This document shows, piece after piece, positions 54,590 to 63,341 of a stretch of DNA of 64,000 nucleotides. Both the position numbers and the translations under genes were made by a program. Under the pieces are notes generated by a model, which had not been told where the DNA came from, made no database searches, and was given only the letters and a program-made list of their open reading frames with translations. The DNA comes from CAWGXZ01 sp963826695 (GTDB taxonomy: Bacteria; Pseudomonadota; Gammaproteobacteria; Burkholderiales; Burkholderiaceae_C). Location: NCBI GenBank assembly GCA_963826695.1, contig CAWGXZ010000001.1:186001-250000 (forward strand). The letters run 5' to 3'. Each line of letters begins with the position of its first letter. Positions within the stretch are counted from its first letter, which is position 1.

Positions 54590-55299
54590 CCGCGCGGCTC
54601 CGGGTCGGAACCGTCGGTCGAATCGTCGGCTTCCGGCGGCCAGATTCCGATGCGAAGGCAAAGCCCGCGCGCAAGGCATTGCTCGGAGTAGACGACCCGC
54701 GATCCGGCAGCGCCTGCCCGTACGGCGAAGCGCGCCGGCGGGAGCGCCTCGGCCGCCGCGTCGACCGGCCGGCTGCGTTCTTCGAACCAGCGCAGCGACG
54801 CGCCAGCGAAGCCGGCGAGGGGCCCCGGGGAAGCGATCGCGTGCACCTGCACGGCGTCGCGGATGGAGAAGCGGTAACCGGGCATGACATCGCGCTCGCG
54901 GAGATACGACGATGCGGCAGAGGGATCGGCTGCAGGGGTCGCGTCGAGCGCCTGCCAGTCGGGGGCGCCGGTCTGTCGAACCTCTCGCCAGTCGAGCGGA
55001 AGACCGGCCGTGCCGACAAGCCGGCCGCGGCGCAGCTTCAGCACTTCGCCGGTGGCGCTGTAGTAGACCTCGGTCTGACCGTCAGGCCCGGGGTCGGTGT
55101 AGCCGAGCACCAGGTAGGCGATCCGCCCGCCGAGTTCGGCGCGCAGGTAGCGCAGCGAGGGGTCGGGTACTGGTGCGGGGGTTTGCGAACTTTGCAAGCC
55201 GACCTGTCGTGCCAGCTCGAAGAATCCGGTGGGCGCCGTGCTGCAGGCCGCAACTGCAACCGCACTCAATAAACAGGCCAGGCAACGCGCTCGCGGCAA
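54586..55299 (-). CDS. YjbF/GfcB-family lipoprotein
   Basis: 237 aa from TTG 55299, chosen because GAAGGG lies five bases upstream and the lipoprotein signal (ARCLACLLSAVAVAAC, lipobox AVAAC) follows; no ATG is available. Domain: RYLRAELGGRIAYLVLGYTD, TEVYYSATGEVLKLRRGRLV, typical of YjbF. Outer-membrane lipoprotein of the group 4 capsule/exopolysaccharide export set. Last bases overlap the YjbGH fusion. Confidence 0.78.
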   Translation of the reverse strand: MPRARCLACLLSAVAVAACSTAPTGFFELARQVGLQSSQTPAPVPDPSLRYLRAELGGRIAYLVLGYTDPGPDGQTEVYYSATGEVLKLRRGRLVGTAGLPLDWREVRQTGAPDWQALDATPAADPSAASSYLRERDVMPGYRFSIRDAVQVHAIASPGPLAGFAGASLRWFEERSRPVDAAAEALPPARFAVRAGAAGSRVVYSEQCLARGLCLRIGIWPPEADDSTDGSDPEPRG

Positions 55300-55369
55300 A
55301 ACCAACCCTTCGGGTGATCGGGGGACCGCTCTTCGCTGCCCATGCGCAGCGAAGAGCGTCGGCGAACGG

Positions 55370-55750
55370 TCAGCGCGTTCCGGTACCGGTGCTGCCGCCG
55401 CCGCCGTTGCTGGCGGCAGCGAGGCCGCCCGCCGCGATGCCTGCGGCGATGGCGAGACCGGTGTAGCCGCCCAGAGCCCCTGCAGCCCCGGCGCCTGCAG
55501 CCCCAGCGCCAGCGCCGCCTGCGCCAGCTCCACCACCCGGCATCCCCGGACGTGCAGGTGTCGCACCGGGGCTTCCCGGCGTCGGATTCGCCGGCGTCGT
55601 TCCGCTGGGCGTCGTCTGTTGAGCATTGCTGCGGATGCCGGGCGGGCGTCCCGGATCGTTGTCGCCCGGCTGGGCGGGCTGCGCGATGGCGGTCATCGAC
55701 GCGAGCGATGCGCCGGCGGCTGCGGCAATAAGGAGGTGACGAAGGTTCAT
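55370..55750 (-). CDS. YjbE/GfcA-like Gly/Ala-rich exported protein
   Basis: 126 aa from ATG 55750 (CAGGAG upstream). Signal MNLRHLLIAAAAGASLASMTAIA, a Pro/Thr-rich middle, then long Gly/Ala repeats (GGGAGAGGAGAGAAGAGA) and GYTGLAIAAGIAAGGLAAAS, ending GTGTR. The position as first gene before yjbF/yjbGH and the low-complexity, small exported character match YjbE/GfcA; the sequence alone would not prove it. Confidence 0.65.
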   Translation of the reverse strand: MNLRHLLIAAAAGASLASMTAIAQPAQPGDNDPGRPPGIRSNAQQTTPSGTTPANPTPGSPGATPARPGMPGGGAGAGGAGAGAAGAGAAGALGGYTGLAIAAGIAAGGLAAASNGGGGSTGTGTR

Positions 55751-55795
55751 AGGGACTCCTGGCGACATGAGAAATACATCCTAAAGCAGGCAAAC

Positions 55796-55813
55796 CCTGC
55801 GCAATTTCGCAGG
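55796..55813. promoter_or_regulatory. CCTGCG-N6-CGCAGG inverted repeat before the yjb operon
   Basis: Six-base inverted repeat with spacer CAATTT, 46 bp upstream of the yjbE-like start, in the only AT-leaning part of the 221-bp divergent promoter shared with the kinase gene. Could bind a regulator; weak evidence. Confidence 0.3.
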
Positions 55814-55971
55814 AACACCTAAAACGATGCAGCGACTCGTCAGCGCAACGCATGCACGTCGTCGGACGGGCTCGCTCCCCGGTTCGCACAGCGCGTTCGG
55901 GGTCCCGGCGGCGATCGCAGCGCCCGTCTGTGCCAGGTCCGGGCTCATCGCAACGTTTTCGCTGCTGTAGC

Positions 55972-58881
55972 ATGGTTTCGGCCGTGAATCTTCACCCCAC
56001 CAAGCTCGGTAAATACGACATCGTCCGGGTCGTCGGGGCCGGCGCGATGGGCGTGGTCTATGAAGGTTTCGACCCGGTCATCGAGCGCACCGTCGCCATC
56101 AAGACGATCCGCAAGGATGCACTCGACCCCGAGGATGCCGAGGAGCATTCGCGACGCTTCCTGATCGAAGCGCGCGCAGCGGGCAAGCTGAATCACCCGA
56201 ACATCGTCGCGGTCTACGACTTCGGCGACGAGCAGGGCCAGTCGTACCTCGTCATGGAGTACGTCGAAGGCAAGGAGCTCAAGTCCTATTTCGACTCGAA
56301 ACACGCCTTCAGTGCCGCCGAGACGCTGCGGCTGGTGAGCGAGCTGCTCGACGCGCTGGGCTATTCGCACCGGCAGGGTGTGATCCACCGCGACGTCAAG
56401 CCGGCGAACCTGTTCGTCACCCAGTCGGGCAGCCTGAAGCTGGGCGACTTCGGCATCGCCCGTATCGACTCGACCCAGAAGACGCACGACGGAACGCTGC
56501 TCGGTACCGCGCTCGGCACGCCGAGCTACATGCCGCCGGAGCAGGTGCGCGGCGAAACCGCCGATGCCCGCTCCGACCTCTACTCGGTCGGCGTGATCCT
56601 CTACCAGTTCCTGGTCGGCGAGAAGCCGTTCAGCGGGTCGATGGTGGCGGTGATGCAGAAGGTACTTAATGAGCCACCGCCGAAGCCGTCGGCCACCGAT
56701 CCCCGGCTGAGCCCTGCGGTCGACGCGATCGTCGCCCGGGCGCTGGCCAAGCGGCGCGAGGACCGTTATCAGTCGGCCGAAGCGTTCGGCGAGGCGCTCG
56801 AAGAAGCGCTCGGCGAAGGCACGCTGATGATGCCGGCGCGCGTTGCGCGACCGCTGCGGCCGCAGCCGGCCGCGCGCGCAACGACACCGAGCGATGTCAC
56901 GGCCAGCTCGGCGAGCCACCGTTCGGGCGCCTGGGCCAGCGCCACCTGGGTCGGCACCCAGCCCGGCGATGGCGGCACGGCAACGCAGCGCAGTGGCCTG
57001 TCCGAACTGCGCCAGCGGGCCGAGGAGGCGCAGCGCAAGGCGCAGGAGAAGGCCCGGCGCGCCGAACGGGACGCCCAGGTCGCCGAGCAGGCGCGGCAGG
57101 AGCGCGAGCAGGCGGCGCAAAGCCGCTTCAAGGTGCTCGGCGAAGCCGCCACCGCGCAACTCGGCCGGGCGACCGAAATCGCCGAGACCGCGCGCTCGCT
57201 GCCGGATGGCGGCACCTTGCTCGTCGAGGGCGAAGCCACGCTGCAGCAGTTGCAGGCGGCTATCGATGCGGTCGACGAGCAGGCTTCGGCGATCCGCGAA
57301 CTTGCCGGCGACCAGGCCTTGCCGGCAACCGCCAAGTCCGAGGCCGAGGCGCTTTGCACCTGGATCCAGGAGGAAACCGAGCGCCTGCTGGCGAGCCAGC
57401 GGCAGGTCGGTGTGCAATATGACGACCTTCGGCAGCGCGTCGAGCAGGCGCTCGGCGGGCTCGATGCGCTCGACGCCGAAGCTCGGCAGGCCGAGGACGT
57501 GGCGCAGCCGAGGCTGGCCGCGCTGACGGCGGATGCGGACGAGACCGACGTCGCAGCGGTCGAGCGCGCAGCCGAAAAGCTCCGCGCCCTCGTGCCACGG
57601 TGCGAGGCAGTGCTGGCCGAACTGGGAAGCATCGGCACGCAGCTGCCGGCCGCCCAGGCGCTGCGATTGCGCATCGGCCAGGCGCTGCCGAATCGACTCG
57701 ATGCGGCTGCCCGATCGCTTGCCGAAGCGGCAGCCGCAGCGCGGCAAAGCCTCCTCGAACGGCTGCAGACCGCGCGTGCCGAGGCAGAGCGCCGGGCACT
57801 CGAGGGCGAACGCGCGCGTGAGCGCGACAAAGCTGCGCGCCGTGCCGAGGCCGAGGCAAAGGCCGAGGCACGGCGGGTCGAGGGCGCAGCGGCTGCGCAG
57901 GAGCTCGCACGGCAGCAAGCCGCGTCGGCGCTCGCACCGCCGCTCGTCGACCCTGCTGCTTCGGCTTCAGCGGCGCCGAAAGGCAGCGCCGGCACGGTGC
58001 CGCAGACGCCGCCCGACGCCCGGGTCGACGACTCGCCCCCGTCGCAAGGCACGCAACGGCCGCACTCGAAGGCGGCCGAGGCCTTTGCGGCAACGAGCAC
58101 GCCGGCAGGCGCCCCGACGGCCGGCGTGCCGCCACAGCCAACTCGAAGCGGGGCGCCCGCCAAGTGGCTGGTGAGCGCGGGCGGTGCCGTCCTGGTGGTC
58201 GCCGGCACGGCGTGGTATGTCCTCAAACCGTCGACTTCGCCCCCGGCGGTTCCGTCGGAAGTCGTGGTTCCCGGCGCGCCGGTGGTCCGACCGGCGGCGG
58301 TGCCGAGCCTGCCTCCGCCGATCGAACTGCCGGCCGACGACGCTGCACGAGCCGCGGCGGTGCGCGCCGGGCAGGAGCGGGCGGCCGAAGCGGCCGCTGC
58401 CGCCGAGCGGGCTCGGGCAGCCGCTGCGGAACGCGCGGAACAAGAGCGGTCGGCTGCGACCCGCCGGGCCGACCAGGAGCGGGCGGCAGCTGAGGCGAAG
58501 CGCCTGGCGGCCGAGCGCGCGGCCGCTGCCAGGACGGCTGCCGACGCGGCACGCAAGCCGCCCGATGCAGCTGCCACCGCCCGGGCGAATGCCCCGCCGG
58601 CAGCCGCCAACTTGCCACCTGCCGCTGCGCCCGCAGCGCCGGTCGCACCGGCGCGCGGTGTCGCCCAGGCACCGGCCGCGTCGCCCAATACGAGCGAGCA
58701 GGTCAATGCCTCGCTGCGCCGGGCCGAGATCGCGCTCGAACAGCTGAATTTCGATGCCGCCAGAAGCCATCTCGAGAGTGCCCGTCGCATCGAACCGGCC
58801 AATCCGCGTGCGGCGCGCCTGATGCAGCAGCTCGGCGAGCGCGAAATACGCTACCTGAGGGAAGAAACCGTCATCAAATGA
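55972..58881 (+). CDS. Membrane Ser/Thr protein kinase with extended coiled coils
   Basis: 969 aa from ATG 55972 (GTG 55984 also possible; neither has a good ribosome site). Kinase domain about 14-280: GAGAMGVVYEG, VAIKTI (Lys), HRDVKPANLF, DFGIAR and GTPSYMPPEQ, all active-site residues intact. Then a long Ala/Arg/Glu/Gln coiled coil (about 345-660), one TM helix (about 730-750, LVSAGGAVLVVAGTAWYVL), a second Ala/Arg-rich helix region (about 790-870), a Pro/Ala linker and a C-terminal TPR-like hairpin (NASLRRAEIALEQLNFDAAR). PknB-like; no PASTA repeats. Confidence 0.9.
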   Translation: MVSAVNLHPTKLGKYDIVRVVGAGAMGVVYEGFDPVIERTVAIKTIRKDALDPEDAEEHSRRFLIEARAAGKLNHPNIVAVYDFGDEQGQSYLVMEYVEGKELKSYFDSKHAFSAAETLRLVSELLDALGYSHRQGVIHRDVKPANLFVTQSGSLKLGDFGIARIDSTQKTHDGTLLGTALGTPSYMPPEQVRGETADARSDLYSVGVILYQFLVGEKPFSGSMVAVMQKVLNEPPPKPSATDPRLSPAVDAIVARALAKRREDRYQSAEAFGEALEEALGEGTLMMPARVARPLRPQPAARATTPSDVTASSASHRSGAWASATWVGTQPGDGGTATQRSGLSELRQRAEEAQRKAQEKARRAERDAQVAEQARQEREQAAQSRFKVLGEAATAQLGRATEIAETARSLPDGGTLLVEGEATLQQLQAAIDAVDEQASAIRELAGDQALPATAKSEAEALCTWIQEETERLLASQRQVGVQYDDLRQRVEQALGGLDALDAEARQAEDVAQPRLAALTADADETDVAAVERAAEKLRALVPRCEAVLAELGSIGTQLPAAQALRLRIGQALPNRLDAAARSLAEAAAAARQSLLERLQTARAEAERRALEGERARERDKAARRAEAEAKAEARRVEGAAAAQELARQQAASALAPPLVDPAASASAAPKGSAGTVPQTPPDARVDDSPPSQGTQRPHSKAAEAFAATSTPAGAPTAGVPPQPTRSGAPAKWLVSAGGAVLVVAGTAWYVLKPSTSPPAVPSEVVVPGAPVVRPAAVPSLPPPIELPADDAARAAAVRAGQERAAEAAAAAERARAAAAERAEQERSAATRRADQERAAAEAKRLAAERAAAARTAADAARKPPDAAATARANAPPAAANLPPAAAPAAPVAPARGVAQAPAASPNTSEQVNASLRRAEIALEQLNFDAARSHLESARRIEPANPRAARLMQQLGEREIRYLREETVIK

Positions 58882-59026
58882 GCCGCGCCTGCTCGCCGGG
58901 CGCCCCAACCGGCCGGCGGCGCAACACAATGCAGCGGTGAACGTCGCAGCGTCCGAAGGATCGGTCGCTGCCGGTTCCCACAGTTGCTCCACAAGCGTTG
59001 CCGCTCAGCGGCGTACGGAGGCTCGC

Positions 59027-59734
59027 ATGCGCTCTCGGTCCATTCCCCACCGCCATTGGGTCCAAGCCACACTGATCGTCTCGGCCGTGGGTGCAGGCAG
59101 CGCATCGACGGCCAACGAAGCACCGACGCCGGCCGCGGCGCCCGAGAACCCCTGTTCGACCGAGAAAAGCGCCGTCGTCGGCGGGATGATCGGTGGTGTA
59201 TTCGGCCGCATCCTCGGCATACCGGGCGGCTCGCGCGCCGGGGTGGTGATCAGCGGCACCGTGGCCGGTCTCGGTTGTTATGAATACAACGTGCGGACCT
59301 TGCAAAGCAAGACCGCCGCACAAGCCGACGCCGACTACCAGAAGTCGCACCCTGCACCGGCGCCCGAGCCGGTGGTGGTGTCGTACTCGGCCCAGGCGGA
59401 GGCGGCGACCGCGGCCCGCGGTCAGCCGCTCAAGCTCAGCTCGGTGGTCGAGTTGGTCAACGGTGCCCAGCAACCGGTGCGCGAGGTTCGCGAAGAACTG
59501 GTGATCTCCAATCCCGATGGCAAACCTTTCGGCACCGCCAGCAAGCCTTTCGTTGCGACGACCGCCGGACGTTTCGAGAACACCTTCGAGATCAAGCTGC
59601 CGGAGAAGGCTGCTGTCGGCGTCTACCGGTTGAAGACGGCGCTGTTTGTCAACGGCGCGGCGGCGTCGACACGCGATCTCGATGTGCAACTGGTGTGGAG
59701 CGGCCAGGCCGCGACGCTCGTCGCCTCGAGATAG
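59027..59734 (+). CDS. Secreted glycine-zipper protein
   Basis: 235 aa from ATG 59027 with ACGGAGG upstream. Signal about 1-33 ending AGSASTA. Glycine-zipper segment VVGGMIGGVFGRILGIPGGS followed by GVVISGTVAGLG can insert into a membrane. C-terminal domain (about 120-235) is beta-rich: LSSVVELVNGAQQPVREVRE, ENTFEIKLPEKAAVGVYRLK. It follows the kinase gene by 145 bp and may be its partner or substrate; inference only. Confidence 0.65.
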   Translation: MRSRSIPHRHWVQATLIVSAVGAGSASTANEAPTPAAAPENPCSTEKSAVVGGMIGGVFGRILGIPGGSRAGVVISGTVAGLGCYEYNVRTLQSKTAAQADADYQKSHPAPAPEPVVVSYSAQAEAATAARGQPLKLSSVVELVNGAQQPVREVREELVISNPDGKPFGTASKPFVATTAGRFENTFEIKLPEKAAVGVYRLKTALFVNGAAASTRDLDVQLVWSGQAATLVASR

Positions 59735-59773
59735 CCTGCGCTGTACCCATCCGGACGCGACGAAGTTGCAACT

Positions 59774-60883
59774 TCAGACGAGTCGCACCGGCACCCGTGG
59801 TGCCAACGCGCACATCAGTTCGTAGCCGATCGTTCCCGCGGCGTGTGCCACCTCGTCGATCGGCAGCAGCGCCTCGCCTCCGTCGGCGCTGCGGTCGATC
59901 CCCCACAGCGTCACCCTGCTGCCGGTGCCGGCACCGGGGCACGGCCCGAGATCGACGGCGATCATGTCCATCGACACCCGCCCCACGAGCCGGCTGCGCA
60001 CGCCGTCGACGAGCACGGGCGTGCCGCTCGGCGCCGAGCGCGGATAGCCATCGGCATAGCCGCAGGCAACGATGCCGATGCGCATCGGCTCGGCAGCCGA
60101 AAAGGTGAGCCCGTAGCCGACGCGCTCGCCGATGGCGAGTTGCTGGGTGGCGATCACCGCGGCCCTTAGCGTCATCGCCGGCCGCAGCCCCCAGTGCGCG
60201 CTGTCGTGCCGCGGGTAATCGGGCGATCCGCCGTACAAGGCAATGCCCGGGCGCACCCAGTCCGACGGCAGCGCCTCGCGCAGCGTTGCAGCGCTGTTGG
60301 CAAGGCTGCGCTCGCCGGGCAGGTCGGCCGTGGCAGCGGCAAACACCGCCAGCTGGCGGCCAATGCCGCGACCGGCTTCGGCCGGGTCGCCGTCGGCATC
60401 GGCGAAGTGGGTCGTCAGCGTGACGGCGTCGACCTGCGGCAGCGCCGAGAGCCGAACCCACGCCGCGCGAAACGCGGCCGGCGCAAAGCCGAGCCGGTTC
60501 ATGCCGCTGTTCAGCTTCAGATAGACCGTATGCGGCCGCTGCGTCTTGTGTGCGGCCAGCCAGTCGATCTGGGCCTCGCAATGCACCGTGTGCCAGAGGT
60601 CGAGTTGCGAGCAGCGTTCGAGATCGCGCGGCTCGAAACAGCCTTCGAGCAGCAGGATCGGGCCGCGCCAGCCGAGCGCGCGCAGCCGCTCGGCCTCGGC
60701 CAGGTCGAGCAAGGCGAAGCCGTCGGCGCCGCGCAAACCGTCGAAGACCCGCTCGATGCCGTGGCCGTAGGCGTCGGCCTTGATCACCGCCCAGATTTTC
60801 GCGTCGGGTACGGCGGTGCGAACCCGGGCCAGATTGGCGGCGACCGCATCGCAGTGGATCAGGGCTTCGATCGGACGTGGCAT
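59774..60883 (-). CDS. alr: Alanine racemase
   Basis: 369 aa from ATG 60883. PLP lysine in AVIKADAYGHGIERV (about 34), HTVYLKLNSGMNRLGF, RPGIALYGGSP, catalytic Tyr in GERVGYGLTFSA, and GRVSMDMIAVDLG. Provides D-Ala for peptidoglycan. Divergent from lplT. Confidence 0.95.
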   Translation of the reverse strand: MPRPIEALIHCDAVAANLARVRTAVPDAKIWAVIKADAYGHGIERVFDGLRGADGFALLDLAEAERLRALGWRGPILLLEGCFEPRDLERCSQLDLWHTVHCEAQIDWLAAHKTQRPHTVYLKLNSGMNRLGFAPAAFRAAWVRLSALPQVDAVTLTTHFADADGDPAEAGRGIGRQLAVFAAATADLPGERSLANSAATLREALPSDWVRPGIALYGGSPDYPRHDSAHWGLRPAMTLRAAVIATQQLAIGERVGYGLTFSAAEPMRIGIVACGYADGYPRSAPSGTPVLVDGVRSRLVGRVSMDMIAVDLGPCPGAGTGSRVTLWGIDRSADGGEALLPIDEVAHAAGTIGYELMCALAPRVPVRLV

Positions 60884-61056
60884 GGGAAATCGGATGCCGC
60901 ACTGCAGCACGGGAAAAGGCGCGGATACCGGGCAAAAGCAACGGTTCGGGCTAGGGGGAACTCCCCAACCTGCGTGCTATAAACCCCGGCGAGAGAAACA
61001 GACAGACACACCTAGAAAGACTTGCGCAACGACGCCAGCACGACATTCCGGAGCGA

Positions 61057-62337
61057 ATGAAAAAAGGTTTCTACACCATCATGTCGGCGCAGTTCTTCAG
61101 CTCGCTGGCCGACAACGCGCTCTTTGTCGCTGCCGTCGAACTGCTTCGCACCTCGGGATCCGGCGAGTGGCAACGCGCGGCGCTGGTGCCGATGTTTGCG
61201 CTGTTCTACGTCATCCTGGCGCCGCTGGTCGGCGCCTTCGCCGATGCGGTGCCCAAGGGCAAGGTGATGTTCTATGCCAACCTGATCAAGGTGGCGGGCT
61301 GCCTGATGATGCTTTTCGGCAGCCATCCGCTGCTTTCGTACGCAATCGTCGGCCTGGGAGCTGCCGCGTATTCACCGGCGAAGTACGGCATCCTGACCGA
61401 GCTGCTGCCGAACTCGCAGCTCGTCAAGGCCAACGGCTGGATCGAGGGCCTGACGATCGGCTCGATCATCCTCGGCGTGCTGCTTGGTGGCCAACTGGTC
61501 GGCCGCTATGTTTCGGGCCATCTCCTTGCGATCGACTTCCCGCTGATCGACACCGCAATCGACACCGCGCCGGAGAGCGCGATCGCGTCGATGATTATCT
61601 TCTACGTCATTGCGGCGGCCTTCAACCTGCGCATCCCGCGCACCGCCGCACCGCTGCAGCCACTGGCGCGCAACATCACCGAACTCGTCCGCGACTTCAC
61701 ACGCTGCAACTCGCGGCTCTGGCGTGACAAGCTCGGCCAGATATCCCTGTCGACGACGACGCTGTTCTGGGGTGTATCGGGCAACCTGCGCTACATCGTG
61801 CTCGCCTGGGCGGCGGCGGCGCTCGGCTACAGCACCACGCAGGCGTCGTCGCTGGTCGGCGTCGTTGCGCTCGGCACCGCCGTCGGCGCGGTCTTCGCGA
61901 GCCTGCGCATGCGGCTCGACCAGGCCGTCACCGTGATTCCGATGGGCATCGCCATGGGGCTGCTGGTGATCGCCATGAATTTCATCGACAACGTCTGGGT
62001 CGCCGCACCGTTCCTGATCGTGCTCGGTGCCATCGGCGGCTTCATGGTGGTGCCGATGAACGCGCTTCTGCAGCACCGGGGCCACAACCTGATGGGCGCC
62101 GGCCGCTCGATCGCGGTGCAGAACTTCAACGAGCAGGCATGCATCCTCGGCCTGGGTGCTTTCTATACCGGGATGACCAAGCTCGGCATGTCGGCCTTCG
62201 GCGCGATCACCGTCTTCGGCATCGTCGTCGCGGGCACGATGGTGTTCATCCGCAACTGGCACGCCCGCAACGTGCGGCGCCACCCGGGAGAAGTGGGCCG
62301 CCTGCTGGCGCTGGCCCGCAGCGATCGTCATCACTGA
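61057..62337 (+). CDS. lplT: Lysophospholipid transporter LplT
   Basis: 426-aa MFS protein with about 11-12 helices. MKKGFYTIMSAQFFSSLADN is a typical LplT start; PAKYGILTELLPNSQLVKAN and SGNLRYIVLAWAAAALGYS follow. Flips lysophospholipids inward for re-acylation; here it stands alone without the aas acyltransferase gene. Confidence 0.92.
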   Translation: MKKGFYTIMSAQFFSSLADNALFVAAVELLRTSGSGEWQRAALVPMFALFYVILAPLVGAFADAVPKGKVMFYANLIKVAGCLMMLFGSHPLLSYAIVGLGAAAYSPAKYGILTELLPNSQLVKANGWIEGLTIGSIILGVLLGGQLVGRYVSGHLLAIDFPLIDTAIDTAPESAIASMIIFYVIAAAFNLRIPRTAAPLQPLARNITELVRDFTRCNSRLWRDKLGQISLSTTTLFWGVSGNLRYIVLAWAAAALGYSTTQASSLVGVVALGTAVGAVFASLRMRLDQAVTVIPMGIAMGLLVIAMNFIDNVWVAAPFLIVLGAIGGFMVVPMNALLQHRGHNLMGAGRSIAVQNFNEQACILGLGAFYTGMTKLGMSAFGAITVFGIVVAGTMVFIRNWHARNVRRHPGEVGRLLALARSDRHH

Positions 62338-62440
62338 TCGCGCGGCCGGCTGCGCAGGCGTCGGGGCGCCTGGCGCGGGGGCAGCCGCCCCTGTCCTTCT
62401 TCCCGCACTGGCGCTGATCTTCAACGCCCTGGTCTGGGGC

Positions 62441-63313
62441 GTGTCGTGGTGGCCGTTCCGGCAACTGCAGACAGCGGGCCTGCATCCGCTCTGGTCGACC
62501 GTGGTGATCTATCTCGTGGCCGGCAGCGTCATCGCAGCGCTGCGGCCGCGGTCGCTTCGCGAGGTGGCGCGCACACCGAGCTTGTGGGTGCTGGTGCTGG
62601 CGGCGGGCAGCACCAATGCCGCCTTCAACTGGGCGGTGTCGATCGGCGATGTCGTCCGGGTCGTGCTGCTGTTCTACCTGATGCCGATCTGGGCCGTGCT
62701 GCTGGCACGCTTGCTGTTGAACGAACGCATCACGGCCACGGTCGTGCTGCGTCTGGTGCTGGCGCTCGTCGGCGCGGCGGTCGTGCTGTGGCCGCCGGCG
62801 GCCGAAGGCGCGCCCCAACTGCCGTTGCCGGCCTCGCTGGCCGACTGGCTGGGTGTTGCCGGCGGCTTCTTCTTCGCGCTCAACAACGTCATGCTGCGGC
62901 GCGAGTCGCACCGCTCGGAAGAAGGCCGCGCCATGGCCATGTTTGCCGGCGGCGTGCTCGTCGCCGGGGGGCTGGCTTCGCTGCTGGCGGCGCAGCATCG
63001 CATCGCCTGGCCGCCACCCGCCTCGCCGGGCGGCCTGCTTTTCCTGCTGGCGCTGGGTGGCGCCTTCCTGCTGAGCAACCTGGCACTGCAGTACGGCGCG
63101 GCGCGGCTTTCGGCCAACGCAGCCGCGGTGGTGATGCTCAGCGAGGTGCTGTTCGCCGCCGGCTCGGCCGTGCTCTTCGGCGATGCCATGCTGACGCTCC
63201 AGGTCATCGTCGGCGGGGCGCTGATCGTTGCCGCCGCCGCCCTGGCAGCGCTTTCGCCAGGCACCTCCGGCGCAGCGGCGCAGCCTGGGGCCGCTGCGAA
63301 GCCCAACGGATAA
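62441..63313 (+). CDS. EamA/DMT-family permease
   Basis: About 290 aa, ten hydrophobic helices, two EamA repeats (repeat 1: GSTNAAFNWAVSIGDVVRVV then LLFYLMPIWAVLLARLLLNE; repeat 2: LSNLALQYGAARLSANAAAV). GTG 62441 is the first ordinary start codon, but the frame is open and hydrophobic upstream (LPALALIFNALVWGVSWW, from about 62399), completing TM1. A non-standard start such as CTG 62408, or an upstream sequence error, is therefore likely. Overlaps nothing; lplT ends 62337. Exporter of metabolites, substrate unknown. Confidence 0.82.
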   Translation: MSWWPFRQLQTAGLHPLWSTVVIYLVAGSVIAALRPRSLREVARTPSLWVLVLAAGSTNAAFNWAVSIGDVVRVVLLFYLMPIWAVLLARLLLNERITATVVLRLVLALVGAAVVLWPPAAEGAPQLPLPASLADWLGVAGGFFFALNNVMLRRESHRSEEGRAMAMFAGGVLVAGGLASLLAAQHRIAWPPPASPGGLLFLLALGGAFLLSNLALQYGAARLSANAAAVVMLSEVLFAAGSAVLFGDAMLTLQVIVGGALIVAAAALAALSPGTSGAAAQPGAAAKPNG

Positions 63314-63341
63314 TCGTCCGCCGCCATTCGCCTTTGCCGCC

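Noticed and set aside
56769..58802. 677-aa Ser/Ala-rich minus-strand frame opposite the kinase
   Set aside because: Mirror of the Ala/Arg coiled-coil codons; no start signal or homology-like pattern.
59762..59775. GAAGTTGCAACTTC palindrome at the end of alr
   Set aside because: It overlaps the stop codon between convergent genes, is short and has no T-run; likely chance.
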